A DNA stretch of 64,000 nucleotides from Algoriphagus sp. Y33 (GTDB lineage Bacteria > Bacteroidota > Bacteroidia > Cytophagales > Cyclobacteriaceae), in NCBI RefSeq assembly GCF_014838715.1, contig NZ_CP061947.1, forward strand, positions 1,178,001 through 1,242,000. The letters are read 5' to 3'. Each line of letters starts with the position of its first letter. The first letter of the stretch is position 1. The position numbers and the translations under genes are program-made. Below the pieces are notes generated by a model, which was given only the letters and a program-made list of their open reading frames with translations, made no database searches and was not told the DNA's origin. Shown piece after piece: positions 1-9,204 of the stretch.

Positions 1-1160
1 GCCTTGATTTCATCGTAATGGGCTGTGCTGATCAGATCTCCGGTAGCGCCTATTAGTCCCCAGCTTTGGGATGTTCTATAGGCAGCTATTTTTTCTGAAA
101 AAACGGTGGTCTCTGCGTACTGAGGTTGGATCACCCAAGTCCCGGATGAATCTACAAAGCCAAAGGCACCGTTTGATTTAGCCGGAAAAAGGCCTTCACT
201 GCCAAACCTGATCTCATCTACCTCAAGCATAGGCTGTACTAGCCAACCTTTCTTTCCCAGAAGCCCTATTTTTGAATCCCGAAAATGGACATTGTATAAG
301 TCTTTGCCAACTTTATCGACCGCCGTAATTCCCACATCATCTAAAAGAATGCCGTCGTCTTCCATTACACGACGGAGTTTTCCGTGAATATATTCCAGCA
401 TAATGTCGTTTTCAAAAGTGATTTTGTGAAATGAATTATAACGGATATTTGATTTGATATCATTTCCTTCAATCAGCAAATACTGCCCTTGGTTATAGCC
501 ATAATAGAAATTGCCGTGTGTATGCTGCAGAGTCTCGATAATAGGCTCAAGCACATAGTCACCTTCACGATTGATCAGCCCATAGCCTGTTGCGTCTTTG
601 GCCAACACAAATTCCCCATCGTTATCGGCAAGCAGTTCAAATGTTTTGTCGGGATTGGAAGATAAAGGCAAAGAATATTCACCCTGTTTTCGTACGATTA
701 GTAGCCCTGTATTGGTGATCTTGGTTTCATCAAGTTCGCCAAGGTAGATTGTTTTGTTTTTTCCACGCTGGTAAAGCCAGTATTCATTTCCCTTGCTTGC
801 CAAAAGCATGTTGAAATAGGTCTGTATCTTTTCATACTCCAGCGGCAATACCTGTTGTCCATATTCATGGAATGCACCTATGCCATCAGGGCCTTTGACA
901 AGAATCCAAGGATCTGTGTATTGGTAGATCTCCGTTCCGACCAGTGAAACTGCCGGTTTAAGATCACTGGACAACAGCGAGAGCTCGTTTCCTTTTTTTC
1001 CTATTCTGACAGTTTCGCTGAGGAGGTCGATTTCATCATAAATCAACCTTGACTGAAGCTGCATTTTGGTGTCATATACTTCCCATGATTGACTATGGGC
1101 AGTCTCAGAAATTGAAAAAGTGAGTATGAGACTTACGAGTAGCGTAAAATTTTTATTCAT
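1..1160 (-). CDS. Secreted WG-repeat protein, C-terminus cut by the window edge
   Basis: The minus-strand frame opens at ATG 1160 and stays open to base 1, so about 386 residues are visible and the stop lies outside. The N-terminus (MNKNFTLLVSLILTFS...AHSQ) is a typical signal peptide, so the product is probably exported. The body carries spaced WG-type repeats, for example GYGLINREGDYVLEPI, IGLLGKKGWLVQP, GAFGFVDSSGTWVIQPQYAE and SWGLIGATGDLIS. This family (WG containing repeat) is common in Bacteroidota and has no assigned reaction. The frame is intact throughout. It lies downstream of hemA in the same direction, with a hairpin terminator between them, so it is probably transcribed separately. 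Reading frame and family are clear; function is unknown. Confidence 0.8.
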   Translation of the reverse strand, partial: MNKNFTLLVSLILTFSISETAHSQSWEVYDTKMQLQSRLIYDEIDLLSETVRIGKKGNELSLLSSDLKPAVSLVGTEIYQYTDPWILVKGPDGIGAFHEYGQQVLPLEYEKIQTYFNMLLASKGNEYWLYQRGKNKTIYLGELDETKITNTGLLIVRKQGEYSLPLSSNPDKTFELLADNDGEFVLAKDATGYGLINREGDYVLEPIIETLQHTHGNFYYGYNQGQYLLIEGNDIKSNIRYNSFHKITFENDIMLEYIHGKLRRVMEDDGILLDDVGITAVDKVGKDLYNVHFRDSKIGLLGKKGWLVQPMLEVDEIRFGSEGLFPAKSNGAFGFVDSSGTWVIQPQYAETTVFSEKIAAYRTSQSWGLIGATGDLISTAHYDEIK

Positions 1161-1194
1161 ATAACTATTGGTTATTCAGAAAGGTGATAAAGAT

Positions 1195-1234
1195 AAAATG
1201 ACCAAAGGTTTGATTCAATCCTTTGGTCATTTTT
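1195..1234 (-). terminator. Intrinsic terminator after hemA
   Basis: A 14-bp perfect inverted repeat (AAAATGACCAAAGG at 1195-1208 against CCTTTGGTCATTTT at 1220-1233) encloses an 11-base loop. It lies 21 bases past the hemA stop. On the minus strand the stem is followed by a T-rich run, as expected for a Rho-independent terminator. The plus-strand side is also T-rich. Confidence 0.75.
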
Positions 1235-1254
1235 ATTAGAGCTTGTAGCACTAG

Positions 1255-2526
1255 CTACTCTGTTGTTTTTATTTTCTCCAGATCAAATAAGTCTGAAATA
1301 ATTTGGATCATTTCTTCCGCTTGATCCCGCTGACAAGCTGCGCGAAGTTGCACTACAGGAACTTTGAGGATTTTCTGCATCATACTCTTGGTGATCTTAT
1401 CGATCACTGCATATTCCTTCTTGTCGGTGTTTTTTGTAAATCTCGCCATCTCTTCCTGACGGATTTGCTCCAAGGATTGCTTGAGTTTATTGATGGTGGG
1501 AGAGGCAATCATTTCCTTTTTCCAGTCGAAAAACTCTTTAATACTCTCCTCTATTATTTCTCCCACCTTCGGTACTGAAGCCAGTCGTTTTTCCAATGTT
1601 TCAGAAGCTTTGCTGCGAATGTTGTCCACATTATAAAGCACGACTCCCGGCACATCCTCTACTGTAGTTTCTATGCTTCGGGGAACGGAGAGATCCACAA
1701 GCAATTTGTAACTGTTGATCCGGAATTTTTTAACCAATTCCTTCGTGATAAATGGTTCAGGACGCTGAATAGAGCATACAATTACATCTGCTTCCTCCAT
1801 AGCTTTTAAGCAATTCTCAAAAGGGATTACATCAAAGCCCATTTCCACCGCTATAGATTCTGCTTTGCTAAGGGTTCTATTGGTTATTTTGACCTTCGCA
1901 CTAGGGAGGTGAACCATATTCTTGGCAACATCTTCACCTATCTCTCCAACTCCGATCAATAATATTCTGGGCTCGAAAGTATTTGAAGTCAAGCTTTCAA
2001 TCAATTCAATCGCTGCATAGGACAAAGATGCAGCCCCATCCCTAAAGGCAGTTTCCTGTACAATACGCTTATTGGTGAAAAAGATCGTGTGCATCAATCT
2101 GTGAAGGAATGGCCCAGTCATATTCAGGTCTGCCGAAGCTTGATAAGCTCTCTTTACCTGGTTAGAAATCTGGATGTCACCTACCACCTGGGCTTCCAAT
2201 CCCATTGAAACTCTGAATAAATGCCTGATTACAGCTCTGTCATCATTCAAAACCTCAAAATACTCAAGGAAATTAACAATATCAGTCAATCCTTTTTCAA
2301 GACCTATCAACTTGATTATATCAGTACTTATGTCTTGATCATGGCTGTAGTAAACTTCCGTCCGATTACAGGTAGAAAGTATCAAAGCATCATTTAAGCT
2401 AAAAAAGTCCTTGATTTTCAATAAGATGCTATGCACAGCCTTCTCGTCCAGAGAAATGATTTCCCGGATTTGTACTGGTGCATTCTTATGTGATAAACTG
2501 AGTGCTCTAAATTTGACTTGCATCAT
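1255..2526 (-). CDS. hemA: Glutamyl-tRNA reductase
   Basis: This enzyme reduces glutamyl-tRNA(Glu) to glutamate-1-semialdehyde with NADPH, the first committed step of C5 haem synthesis in the cytoplasm. The 423-residue product has the usual family length. The N-terminal catalytic domain shows ALSLSHKNAPVQIRE and the active-site stretch LSTCNRTEVY, with the nucleophilic Cys near residue 53. The NADPH-binding domain begins near residue 188 (ILLIGVGEIGEDVAKNM). The C-terminal dimerisation helix follows. Two ATG codons sit in tandem at the start (MMQ) and either could be used. It is divergent from the helix-hairpin-helix gene, and no hemL or hemC neighbour is visible. The identification is secure. 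Confidence 0.96.
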   Translation of the reverse strand: MMQVKFRALSLSHKNAPVQIREIISLDEKAVHSILLKIKDFFSLNDALILSTCNRTEVYYSHDQDISTDIIKLIGLEKGLTDIVNFLEYFEVLNDDRAVIRHLFRVSMGLEAQVVGDIQISNQVKRAYQASADLNMTGPFLHRLMHTIFFTNKRIVQETAFRDGAASLSYAAIELIESLTSNTFEPRILLIGVGEIGEDVAKNMVHLPSAKVKITNRTLSKAESIAVEMGFDVIPFENCLKAMEEADVIVCSIQRPEPFITKELVKKFRINSYKLLVDLSVPRSIETTVEDVPGVVLYNVDNIRSKASETLEKRLASVPKVGEIIEESIKEFFDWKKEMIASPTINKLKQSLEQIRQEEMARFTKNTDKKEYAVIDKITKSMMQKILKVPVVQLRAACQRDQAEEMIQIISDLFDLEKIKTTE

Positions 2527-2542
2527 GCTTAAGCTTGGACTG

Positions 2543-2550
2543 CAAATTTA
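2543..2550 (-). promoter_or_regulatory. Candidate Bacteroidota -7 box for hemA
   Basis: The minus strand reads TAAATTTG here, matching the TAnnTTTG -7 element of Bacteroidota sigma-ABfr promoters. It lies 16 bases before the hemA start codon, which implies a very short leader. No clean TTTG -33 box is seen at ideal spacing, so the call is tentative. Confidence 0.35.
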
Positions 2551-2719
2551 ACAGACTAAGACAACCGAAGTGTCCATTTTGGATAGGGATCTGTTAATTT
2601 GTAATCTGTCTAAATAACTGTTCGCTTTATTAAAGCAAGAGTAGTGAGTTTTGGTTTCTTAATTCAATACTATTATCTTATGGGTGATTGATAGATTCTA
2701 TTACTTTTTTTAAGATGCT

Positions 2720-3403
2720 ATGTGGTCTAGGATTTTTTATTGGCTGAAAATTTCCCTTGGGTTCTCAGGAAAAGAATCACGGGGGTTTTTGCTCTTAATC
2801 CCCGTTTTACTTCTTCTTGTTATCGCTAAAGGTGTTTTAAAGGAACTAAGGAAATCAAAGTCGGAGAAGTTTCATATACAATACATGGCAATTGTAGATA
2901 GTCTGGAGTCAGCAGAGATTCCTCTTGCCGGTTCACCTTTTCCTGTTTTCAACCCCCAAGATACCATCATAAGGAAATCAAACTCAAAACAGCTTGACAA
3001 TCTTAACCGAATCCCTTTTTCTGAGGCAGACTCTGCCATCCTGCAAATCGTGCCGGGAATAGGGCAAAGCACAGCCGCTAGGATTGTGAAGTTTAGGGAG
3101 AGTATAGGCGGCTTTTACAGCAAAAATCAACTTAGCGAGGTATATGGATTGAAACCGGAAACGATCGATATGATTTGGGAGTATTTTGACTTTTCTCCTT
3201 CGGTTCTTAAGAAAATGGAAATCAATCAAATTGAGGTGGAGGAATTGGCGAAGCATCCATATATCAGCTATGCTGAAGCAAAAGTTGTAGTAGCTTTTCG
3301 AAAGCAACATGGTGATTTCCAATCCCCTGATGACCTTAAGCAAATCAAAATTTTCAAGAAAGAGTGGATTGACAAAATCGCCCCTTATATTGATTTTCAA
3401 TAG
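2720..3403 (+). CDS. Membrane-anchored helix-hairpin-helix (ComEA-like) protein
   Basis: The product has 227 residues. A hydrophobic segment at about residues 22-40 (GFLLLIPVLLLLVIAKGVL) should act as a single membrane anchor. Two helix-hairpin-helix segments follow: about residues 110-150, around ILQIVPGIGQSTAARIV, and about 165-225, ending KEWIDKIAPYIDF. The first carries the GIG hairpin typical of DNA-binding HhH motifs. ComEA-type proteins bind double-stranded DNA during uptake, and many Bacteroidota carry this shorter uncharacterised form. No competence genes are adjacent, so a role in DNA uptake is only a possibility. ATG 2720 is preferred because it starts just before the anchor. Confidence 0.8.
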   Translation: MWSRIFYWLKISLGFSGKESRGFLLLIPVLLLLVIAKGVLKELRKSKSEKFHIQYMAIVDSLESAEIPLAGSPFPVFNPQDTIIRKSNSKQLDNLNRIPFSEADSAILQIVPGIGQSTAARIVKFRESIGGFYSKNQLSEVYGLKPETIDMIWEYFDFSPSVLKKMEINQIEVEELAKHPYISYAEAKVVVAFRKQHGDFQSPDDLKQIKIFKKEWIDKIAPYIDFQ

Positions 3404-3453
3404 TTCGAATAATTCATTTGTCCCAAGTGAGCTATTTTAGCCATCTTTGAACC

Positions 3454-3927
3454 ATGGATTCTCACTTGGATCAGATTCATCTGCCCACACTTAATTTACC
3501 CCATTTCGATCCACGACTTCTGGAAAGGGATGGAAAGCTTTGGATTTTTGATTCACTCCGCAAAAAACAGCTGGTTTTGACGCCTGAAGAATGGGTCAGG
3601 CAGCATTGGATCAATTTCCTGATCACTCAACTTAATTTTCCCAAAGGGCTGTTGGCACTGGAAAAAGGGTTAATTTACAATAAACTGATCAAAAGGACTG
3701 ATCTGGTAGTCTGGGACAAAAACGGTAATCCGTATTTACTGGTTGAATGCAAAGCTCCCAAAGTAAAGCTCACGCAGAAAACCATTGAACAGGCTTGCAT
3801 GTATCATAAGGAATTGAAAACGCCTTTTCTTGTTATCAGCAACGGATTACAGCACATTTGCCTGAGTTTTGATCCTTCAGGAGAGAAATTTACCCAAGAG
3901 AAGAGTTTTCCCGAACCTCCCATTTAA
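3454..3927 (+). CDS. HsdR N-terminal-like (PD-(D/E)XK fold) protein
   Basis: A 157-residue single-domain protein resembling the N-terminal nuclease domain of type I restriction subunit HsdR. The PD-(D/E)XK core is visible: an acidic residue in RTDLVVWD, then the E-x-K element in LLVECKAPKVKL, then the Q-rich helix TIEQACMYHKEL. No helicase, HsdM or HsdS gene is near, and the protein is too short to be a restriction subunit. Such stand-alone copies are widespread and apparently core in Bacteroidota. The nuclease fold is well supported; the substrate is unknown. Confidence 0.8.
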   Translation: MDSHLDQIHLPTLNLPHFDPRLLERDGKLWIFDSLRKKQLVLTPEEWVRQHWINFLITQLNFPKGLLALEKGLIYNKLIKRTDLVVWDKNGNPYLLVECKAPKVKLTQKTIEQACMYHKELKTPFLVISNGLQHICLSFDPSGEKFTQEKSFPEPPI

Positions 3928-3992
3928 TTCCTATGTTGTAAATTTACATCTGAGCTTCTTATCAGAATAAACTGAATTCATTTCTATTGAGT

Positions 3993-4706
3993 ATGTCCAA
4001 GACCTCTTCCATGCATCCTTGTGATCTTTGTGCCAGTCGTAAGCTGTCGATGCTTTCTGATCTTACAGAGGAGCAGGCTTGCAATATTTCAGACAACAAG
4101 AATATGATTTCCCACCGAAAAGGGCAGGTGCTTTATTATGAAGATGCCAAGCCGCTAGGGGTTTTTTGTGTAAATGAAGGAGTGATCAAAATATTCAAAA
4201 CTGCTTCCAATGGCAAAGAGCAAATTATGCATTTGTCGAAAAAGGGTGACCTGCTAGGGTATTCTGCGTTGCTGGGAGAGGAGAATTACACCAATTCTGC
4301 CATGGTAATCGAAGATGCCAAGATTTGCTTTATTCCTAAGGAGACTTTTCTCAAAGCATTGGTGAGTAATGGTCCTTTCTTCAAAAGACTCACAAAGGCA
4401 CTGAGTCATGAAATCGGAGTGATGGAAGAGAAGCTCATGGATGCCTCGCAAAAGAGCATACGTGAGCGGTTGGCGTATTTGCTCTTGCAATTGGCAAATT
4501 CATATGGACTGGATGGAGCAGGAACTCAACAGATTGATCTGGTGCTGAGCAGGGAAGAAATAGCGAGCCTAATAGGCACTGCCACAGAGTCTGTCATCAG
4601 GCTTTTGTCGGAATTCAAAAAGGATAAACTTATAGAGCTGAAAGGCAAAAAGATTATTGTGTTGAATAAGGAAGGGCTTGTAAAGCTTTCAGATTTTTAT
4701 GCATAG
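3993..4706 (+). CDS. Crp/Fnr family transcriptional regulator
   Basis: The product has 237 residues from ATG 3993; a TTG two codons upstream is in frame but less likely. Residues about 25-150 form a cyclic-nucleotide-binding-type sensor domain (FCVNEGVIKIFKTASNGKEQIMH). The C-terminal winged helix holds LSREEIASLIGTATESVIRL, in which E-SxxR matches the FNR recognition helix. The N-terminus has HPCDLCASRK, giving Cys10 and Cys13, plus a later Cys in EQACN. This resembles an FNR iron-sulfur region but lacks the full four-Cys pattern at this end. It lies just upstream of a rhodanese and a redox cluster that it may control; that link is inference. Confidence 0.9.
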   Translation: MSKTSSMHPCDLCASRKLSMLSDLTEEQACNISDNKNMISHRKGQVLYYEDAKPLGVFCVNEGVIKIFKTASNGKEQIMHLSKKGDLLGYSALLGEENYTNSAMVIEDAKICFIPKETFLKALVSNGPFFKRLTKALSHEIGVMEEKLMDASQKSIRERLAYLLLQLANSYGLDGAGTQQIDLVLSREEIASLIGTATESVIRLLSEFKKDKLIELKGKKIIVLNKEGLVKLSDFYA

Positions 4707-4742
4707 ACTGAACATAACTGTTTGTATTGGGTTTGAAGTGAT

Positions 4743-5252
4743 ATGAAGTCTTTCCATAGCCAATACATTATCACGCTTTTACCAATATTCGCATTTTTTA
4801 TTTTTTCCGGTAACGCCGAAGCCCAATCGCTTGCCTACAAAGCGTTACTTTCCACTCTTTATGATACTGATTTTCCTGTTCTGAAACCTTCTCAAGTGAC
4901 TGATTTGAGTGAGTATCAAATTCTTGACACGCGTGAAAAAGAGGAATTTGAAGTCAGTCATCTCAAGGGTGCAGAATGGGTCGGTTACAATACTTTTTCT
5001 ATGGAAAATGTGGCTGAGCTGGATAAAAATCAACCGGTTTTGGTGTACTGCACGGTGGGGGCTAGATCTCAGGGAATTGGTAAAAAACTTAAAGATGTAG
5101 GATTCAAAGAAGTTTATAATCTGTACGGAGGCCTGATCGAATGGGTAAATGAAGATAAACCGATTTTTCAGGGTAATTCTCCTACTAAGAAAGTGCATAC
5201 CTATTCCCAATCTTGGGGTATCTGGCTGACTAAAGGGGAAAAGGTTTATTAA
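4743..5252 (+). CDS. Exported rhodanese-like sulfurtransferase
   Basis: The product has 169 residues with an N-terminal signal peptide ending near GNAEAQS, so it is probably periplasmic. One rhodanese domain spans about residues 50-140. The active-site loop reads YCTVGARS, with catalytic Cys103 and the CxxGxR pattern of single-domain rhodaneses. DTREKEEFEVSHLKGA is the typical substrate-side motif. Rhodaneses move sulfane sulfur to thiophilic acceptors. The gene starts 36 bases after the Crp/Fnr gene and may be co-transcribed with it. The physiological donor and acceptor cannot be told from the sequence. Confidence 0.88.
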   Translation: MKSFHSQYIITLLPIFAFFIFSGNAEAQSLAYKALLSTLYDTDFPVLKPSQVTDLSEYQILDTREKEEFEVSHLKGAEWVGYNTFSMENVAELDKNQPVLVYCTVGARSQGIGKKLKDVGFKEVYNLYGGLIEWVNEDKPIFQGNSPTKKVHTYSQSWGIWLTKGEKVY

Positions 5253-5491
5253 AATTCCAATACTTCGTTTTATGGATATCTGTAATGAAGCTAGGAGTCT
5301 CCTTTTCTTTGATTTAAAGGCAGGAAGACCGAAGCGGCTAAAAAAAATACTCTAAATCCTTTTTGCTCTTGACTCTTTACGGACAGAAAGGTGGATATAC
5401 TTACTCCGTTTTTGGTCTTTCATACGACCAATTGGTAATTTTAAGCATCCTTATTTGACATCGGATCGTACATCAACCCTAAACACATCCC

Positions 5492-6256
5492 ATGAAAAAT
5501 CCAAAAATACATATCATACTTTTCCTCAGCATTATTCTTTTCAGTTGCCAGAGCTCGGTTCCAGGAATGGCTGAACCCCCCCCCCCAAGTCACAAGGCAT
5601 GGAATGAATTGCTCAAAGCGAATGTCAGTGCAGACGGAACAGTTAATTACAAAGGATTTATCAAAGAAAAGGCAAAGCTAGAAACATATCTTAAAAGCAT
5701 CAGTGAGAATGCTCCAGATCGTAAAACCTGGTCAAAGGATGAGCAATTGGCTTATTGGATCAACGCATACAATGCTTTTACGGTGAAATTGATCGTGGAT
5801 AATTACCCGGTGGAGAGTATCAAAGACCTTGGGCCTAAGCTGAAGATTCCTTTGATCAAAGATGTATGGCATTACAAGTTTTTTAAGATAGGAGGGCAGG
5901 AATCCAGCTTGGATGAGATCGAGCATTCGATTTTGAGAAAGGAATTTGAAGAACCGCGAATTCACTTTGCCATCAATTGCGCATCGGTTTCCTGTCCGCC
6001 TTTGCTCAATGAAGCTTTCGAAGCCACTACGATCGAGGGGCAGCTGGATAAGGTTGCCATCCGTTTTATAAATGATCCAAGCAGGAATAAAATCTCGCCT
6101 GAGTCAATCCAAATCTCCTCTATTTTCTCCTGGTTCAAAGGGGATTTTACCAAGAATGGCAGTCTAATTGACTTTCTCAATAAGTATAGCAAGGCCAAAA
6201 TCAAGGGGAATGCAAAGGTTTCCTTTTTGGATTATGATTGGAATTTGAACGAATAG
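5492..6256 (+). CDS. DUF547 family lipoprotein
   Basis: The product has 254 residues. The lipobox LFSC near residue 19 predicts a lipoprotein. The DUF547 domain covers most of the rest, with AYWINAYNAFTVKLI, DEIEHSILR and the conserved RIHFAINCASVSCPPL. The domain has a papain/transglutaminase-like flavour in fold predictions, but no reaction is established. An 11-base C tract near the start of the gene encodes the Pro run after GMAE; slippage there would shift the frame just after the signal peptide. The gene sits 51 bases ahead of the FAD oxidoreductase start. Confidence 0.85.
   Translation: MKNPKIHIILFLSIILFSCQSSVPGMAEPPPPSHKAWNELLKANVSADGTVNYKGFIKEKAKLETYLKSISENAPDRKTWSKDEQLAYWINAYNAFTVKLIVDNYPVESIKDLGPKLKIPLIKDVWHYKFFKIGGQESSLDEIEHSILRKEFEEPRIHFAINCASVSCPPLLNEAFEATTIEGQLDKVAIRFINDPSRNKISPESIQISSIFSWFKGDFTKNGSLIDFLNKYSKAKIKGNAKVSFLDYDWNLNE
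5576..5586 (+). repeat. Homopolymeric C11 tract inside a coding region
   Basis: Eleven consecutive C bases lie about 85 bases into the DUF547 lipoprotein gene and encode part of its Pro run. The present length keeps the frame open. Tracts of this kind are classical slipped-strand mispairing sites, so on/off phase variation is possible; that is inference. Confidence 0.8.
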
Positions 6257-6307
6257 ATTCAAGATTTTGGTAAATTTCCAATTGTGCCCCAATCCATACC
6301 AGTCCCA

Positions 6308-7663
6308 ATGAATTCAAACCGCCATGTGGTCATTATCGGCAACGGAATAGCAGGAGTGACCTGCGCCCGACAGCTAAGAAAGCTTGACGAATCGGTCAGG
6401 ATTACGCTGATTTCAGGTGAATCAAAATATTTTTTTTCCAGAACCGCACTCATGTATGTCTTTATGGGACATATGAAATTTGAGCATACCCAGCCTTATG
6501 AGAATTGGTTTTGGGATAAAAACAGAATAGAACTGAAAGAAGGCTGGGTGAAATCAATCGACTTTACTGCCAAAAATATGCTTTTCCAATCCGGAGAGGA
6601 TATGAGCTACGATGAACTTGTGCTCGCTACAGGTTCCAAGCCGAATAAATTTGGCTGGGCAGGTGAGGATCTACAAGGTGTTCAGGGATTGTATTCCAAG
6701 CAGGATCTTGAACTTATGGAGGAAAATACCCAAGAGGGAGTGAAACGGGCTGTAATTGTGGGTGGAGGATTGATCGGAATAGAGATGGCGGAAATGCTTG
6801 CGTATAAGAAAATTCCCGTGACTTTTCTCGTTCGGGAAGCTGGTTTCTGGGGCAGTGTGTTGCCCAGGGAAGAATCTGAATTGGTGGTCAGGCATATGCG
6901 GGAGCACCATATTGATCTGAGATTGAAAGAGGAATTGAAAGAAATTATTTCTGATCCGAATGCCCGCGTGAAAGCAGTCAAGACAAAATCAGGAGAGGAG
7001 ATCCAATGCCAATTTGTAGGGCTTACTGCAGGTGTGACTCCCAATATTGATTTCCTGAGAAATACTGAATTAGTAGTCAATCGGGGTGTAAAAGTCGATT
7101 TTGGTTTTCGGACAAATATTCCAAATGTGTATTCCATCGGGGATTGTGCAGAGTTTCACGAAGTGCCGGCATCGGATCGCAAGCATGTAGAGCAGGTTTG
7201 GTACACAGGAAGAATGCATGGAGAGACCTTGGGACATATTTTGGCAGGAGAAAAAATCACCTACCAACCGGGCGTTTGGTTTAATTCAGCCAAATTTCTG
7301 GATATAGAATACCAGACTTATGGGCATGTTCCAGCAAGATGGGATACTGAGCAAGTGAAATCTTTCTATTGGGAGCATCCGGATGGAAAAGTGGCTTTTC
7401 GTATGCTGATGGACTTAAATGGCCGGATTCTTGGAGTGAATAATTTTGGCTTTCGACTGAGACATGAATTTTTTGATCAGGCAATCAGGGAAAGATGGGA
7501 TGGTGCTAAGGTCATTTCCAAACTGGATAAAGCCAATTTCGACCCGGAGTTTTTCTCTCCTTATTACATAGCTATTCAACAAGCTTTTAAAAGTCAATTC
7601 GGAGTCGATTTCACCATTTCCAAGAAGACATTTATCCAAAAATTATTCGGAACAAGCATATGA
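6308..7663 (+). CDS. NAD(P)/FAD-dependent oxidoreductase
   Basis: The product has 451 residues from ATG 6308. A GTG eight codons upstream is in frame, but the ATG places the FAD Rossmann motif (VVIIGNGIAGVTCARQL) at the usual N-terminal position. The second nucleotide-binding site is AVIVGGGLIGIEMAEMLAY near residue 150. NVYSIGDCAEF is the C-terminal FAD motif. The closest general class is the pyridine-nucleotide disulfide oxidoreductase group (NirB or rubredoxin reductase type), but no CxxxxC redox pair is seen. It ends in an ATGA overlap with the polyferredoxin gene, so the two proteins are probably made together as an electron-transfer pair. Confidence 0.88.
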   Translation: MNSNRHVVIIGNGIAGVTCARQLRKLDESVRITLISGESKYFFSRTALMYVFMGHMKFEHTQPYENWFWDKNRIELKEGWVKSIDFTAKNMLFQSGEDMSYDELVLATGSKPNKFGWAGEDLQGVQGLYSKQDLELMEENTQEGVKRAVIVGGGLIGIEMAEMLAYKKIPVTFLVREAGFWGSVLPREESELVVRHMREHHIDLRLKEELKEIISDPNARVKAVKTKSGEEIQCQFVGLTAGVTPNIDFLRNTELVVNRGVKVDFGFRTNIPNVYSIGDCAEFHEVPASDRKHVEQVWYTGRMHGETLGHILAGEKITYQPGVWFNSAKFLDIEYQTYGHVPARWDTEQVKSFYWEHPDGKVAFRMLMDLNGRILGVNNFGFRLRHEFFDQAIRERWDGAKVISKLDKANFDPEFFSPYYIAIQQAFKSQFGVDFTISKKTFIQKLFGTSI

Positions 7664-9204
7664 AGTTGATTCAAAGTATAGGTATTCTCTTGTTTTTGGT
7701 GGGTTTGGCGGTATTTACTGTAATGCCGTTTTTAGGTAATTATACGCTGACCGAAGAATTGGTTCTAGCCAATACCAAGGAAATTCATCAGGATAAAATG
7801 TCGGAAATTCTTGCACCAATGTACGGTGAAACTTATTCTTCCAATTTCTCCTTTATTTCCGTTTTCAATGAAAACTTCAACTCATACAATGATGTGTTGA
7901 AAGAGCAGTCCAAGTGGGATGAGGTGATTTGGGATGATTACAGCTTTCCGCTGGCGCAAAGCTCGCTCAGTAGCCCCGTCCGCGATCATCCTTGGCTTTT
8001 CTTGGGACTTTCTATTGGTTTGGCTGTTTTAGGTGGATTGATGTACAATCTGCCAAAGCATACAGACGAGCCTGCTGGGATTAAAAACAACGGGATTTTC
8101 CACTCTTCCATGAAGAACCGTGGTTGGATGGGAATGGTCACAGGAGCATATTTGATTCTGTTCTACATTATTTTGTACTGGTTTCCAGCCTATATTGTAA
8201 ATCAGGTTTGGATGGTGACCCCGCTGAGTATGATTCTTAGTGGCAATCCAGCAAGTCAGTGGTTTCTTTACGGCACGATCTATACCCTTGCGATTGCTGT
8301 GATGGGCGCTCGGATGTTCCGTAAATACAGAGGAAATAAGTATCAGCAGTTGCGAACTGCTTCCGTGATGTTTTTCCAAACGGCATTCGCATTTCTGATT
8401 CCCGAAATTCTCGTTTTGCTAAATCAGCCCTATTTTGATTTCAAAAATATTTGGCCTCTCGATTACGATTTTTTCTACGATTATCAGATTGATACGTTTT
8501 TGAGTGCCGGTGGAGTAGGGATGTTTATGTTGATTTGGGGGATTTTACTGATCATTATCGGTGTACCGGTGTTCACTTATTTTTTTGGCAAAAGATGGTA
8601 TTGCTCATGGGTATGTGGCTGTGGCGGCTTGGCCGAGACTGTGGGGGATCCGTACCGTCAGCTTTCGGACAAGTCTTTGAAAGCCTGGAAATATGAGCGC
8701 GTAATTGTCCATAGTGTTTTGGTGCTGGCAGTAGTGATGACTGCCGTGACTATAGCCAATTACTTTTCAGGTTTTGCACTTTTGGGAAATGTCACAAACC
8801 AATTACATTCGTTCTACGGTTTTGCGATTGGGTCGGTGTTCGCAGGCGTGGTCGGTACCGGCTTTTATCCTTTCATGGGCAATCGTGTTTGGTGTAGGTT
8901 TGGATGCCCGCTGGCAGCCTATCTTGGCATAGTGCAACGGTTCAAATCACGGTTCAGAATCACCACAAACGGAGGCCAGTGCATTTCCTGCGGCAACTGC
9001 TCCACCTATTGTGAAATGGGGATAGACGTGCGCTGGTATGCGCAGCGGCGGCAGGAAATCGTAAGAGCCAGCTGCGTGGGTTGTGGGGTTTGTTCTGCTG
9101 TATGTCCCCGTGGAGTGCTGAAATTGGAAAATGGTCCAGAGCAAAACCGAATCAACGAAATGCCCATAATCATTGGAAATGATTCCATCAAGATAAATGC
9201 GTAA
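7660..9204 (+). CDS. Polytopic membrane protein with 4Fe-4S clusters (NapH/NosR-like)
   Basis: The product has 514 residues with several hydrophobic helices, at about residues 5-25, 110-130, 155-180, 205-220, 230-250, 285-310, 345-370 and 385-405. Cysteine motifs typical of NapH, NosR and RdxA polyferredoxins are present: CSWVCGCGG and WCRFGCP near membrane segments, then two ferredoxin motifs, CISCGNCSTYCEMGID and CVGCGVCSAVCPRG. It should move electrons at or across the inner membrane. The start overlaps the FAD oxidoreductase stop by four bases (ATGA), and the stop touches the next ATG (TAAATG). Family class is secure; donor and acceptor are unknown. Confidence 0.88.
   Translation: MKLIQSIGILLFLVGLAVFTVMPFLGNYTLTEELVLANTKEIHQDKMSEILAPMYGETYSSNFSFISVFNENFNSYNDVLKEQSKWDEVIWDDYSFPLAQSSLSSPVRDHPWLFLGLSIGLAVLGGLMYNLPKHTDEPAGIKNNGIFHSSMKNRGWMGMVTGAYLILFYIILYWFPAYIVNQVWMVTPLSMILSGNPASQWFLYGTIYTLAIAVMGARMFRKYRGNKYQQLRTASVMFFQTAFAFLIPEILVLLNQPYFDFKNIWPLDYDFFYDYQIDTFLSAGGVGMFMLIWGILLIIIGVPVFTYFFGKRWYCSWVCGCGGLAETVGDPYRQLSDKSLKAWKYERVIVHSVLVLAVVMTAVTIANYFSGFALLGNVTNQLHSFYGFAIGSVFAGVVGTGFYPFMGNRVWCRFGCPLAAYLGIVQRFKSRFRITTNGGQCISCGNCSTYCEMGIDVRWYAQRRQEIVRASCVGCGVCSAVCPRGVLKLENGPEQNRINEMPIIIGNDSIKINA

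Noticed and set aside
3454..3927. Restriction-modification system at the HsdR_N-like gene
   Set aside because: No methyltransferase, specificity subunit or helicase is adjacent. The single-domain protein is widespread outside such systems.
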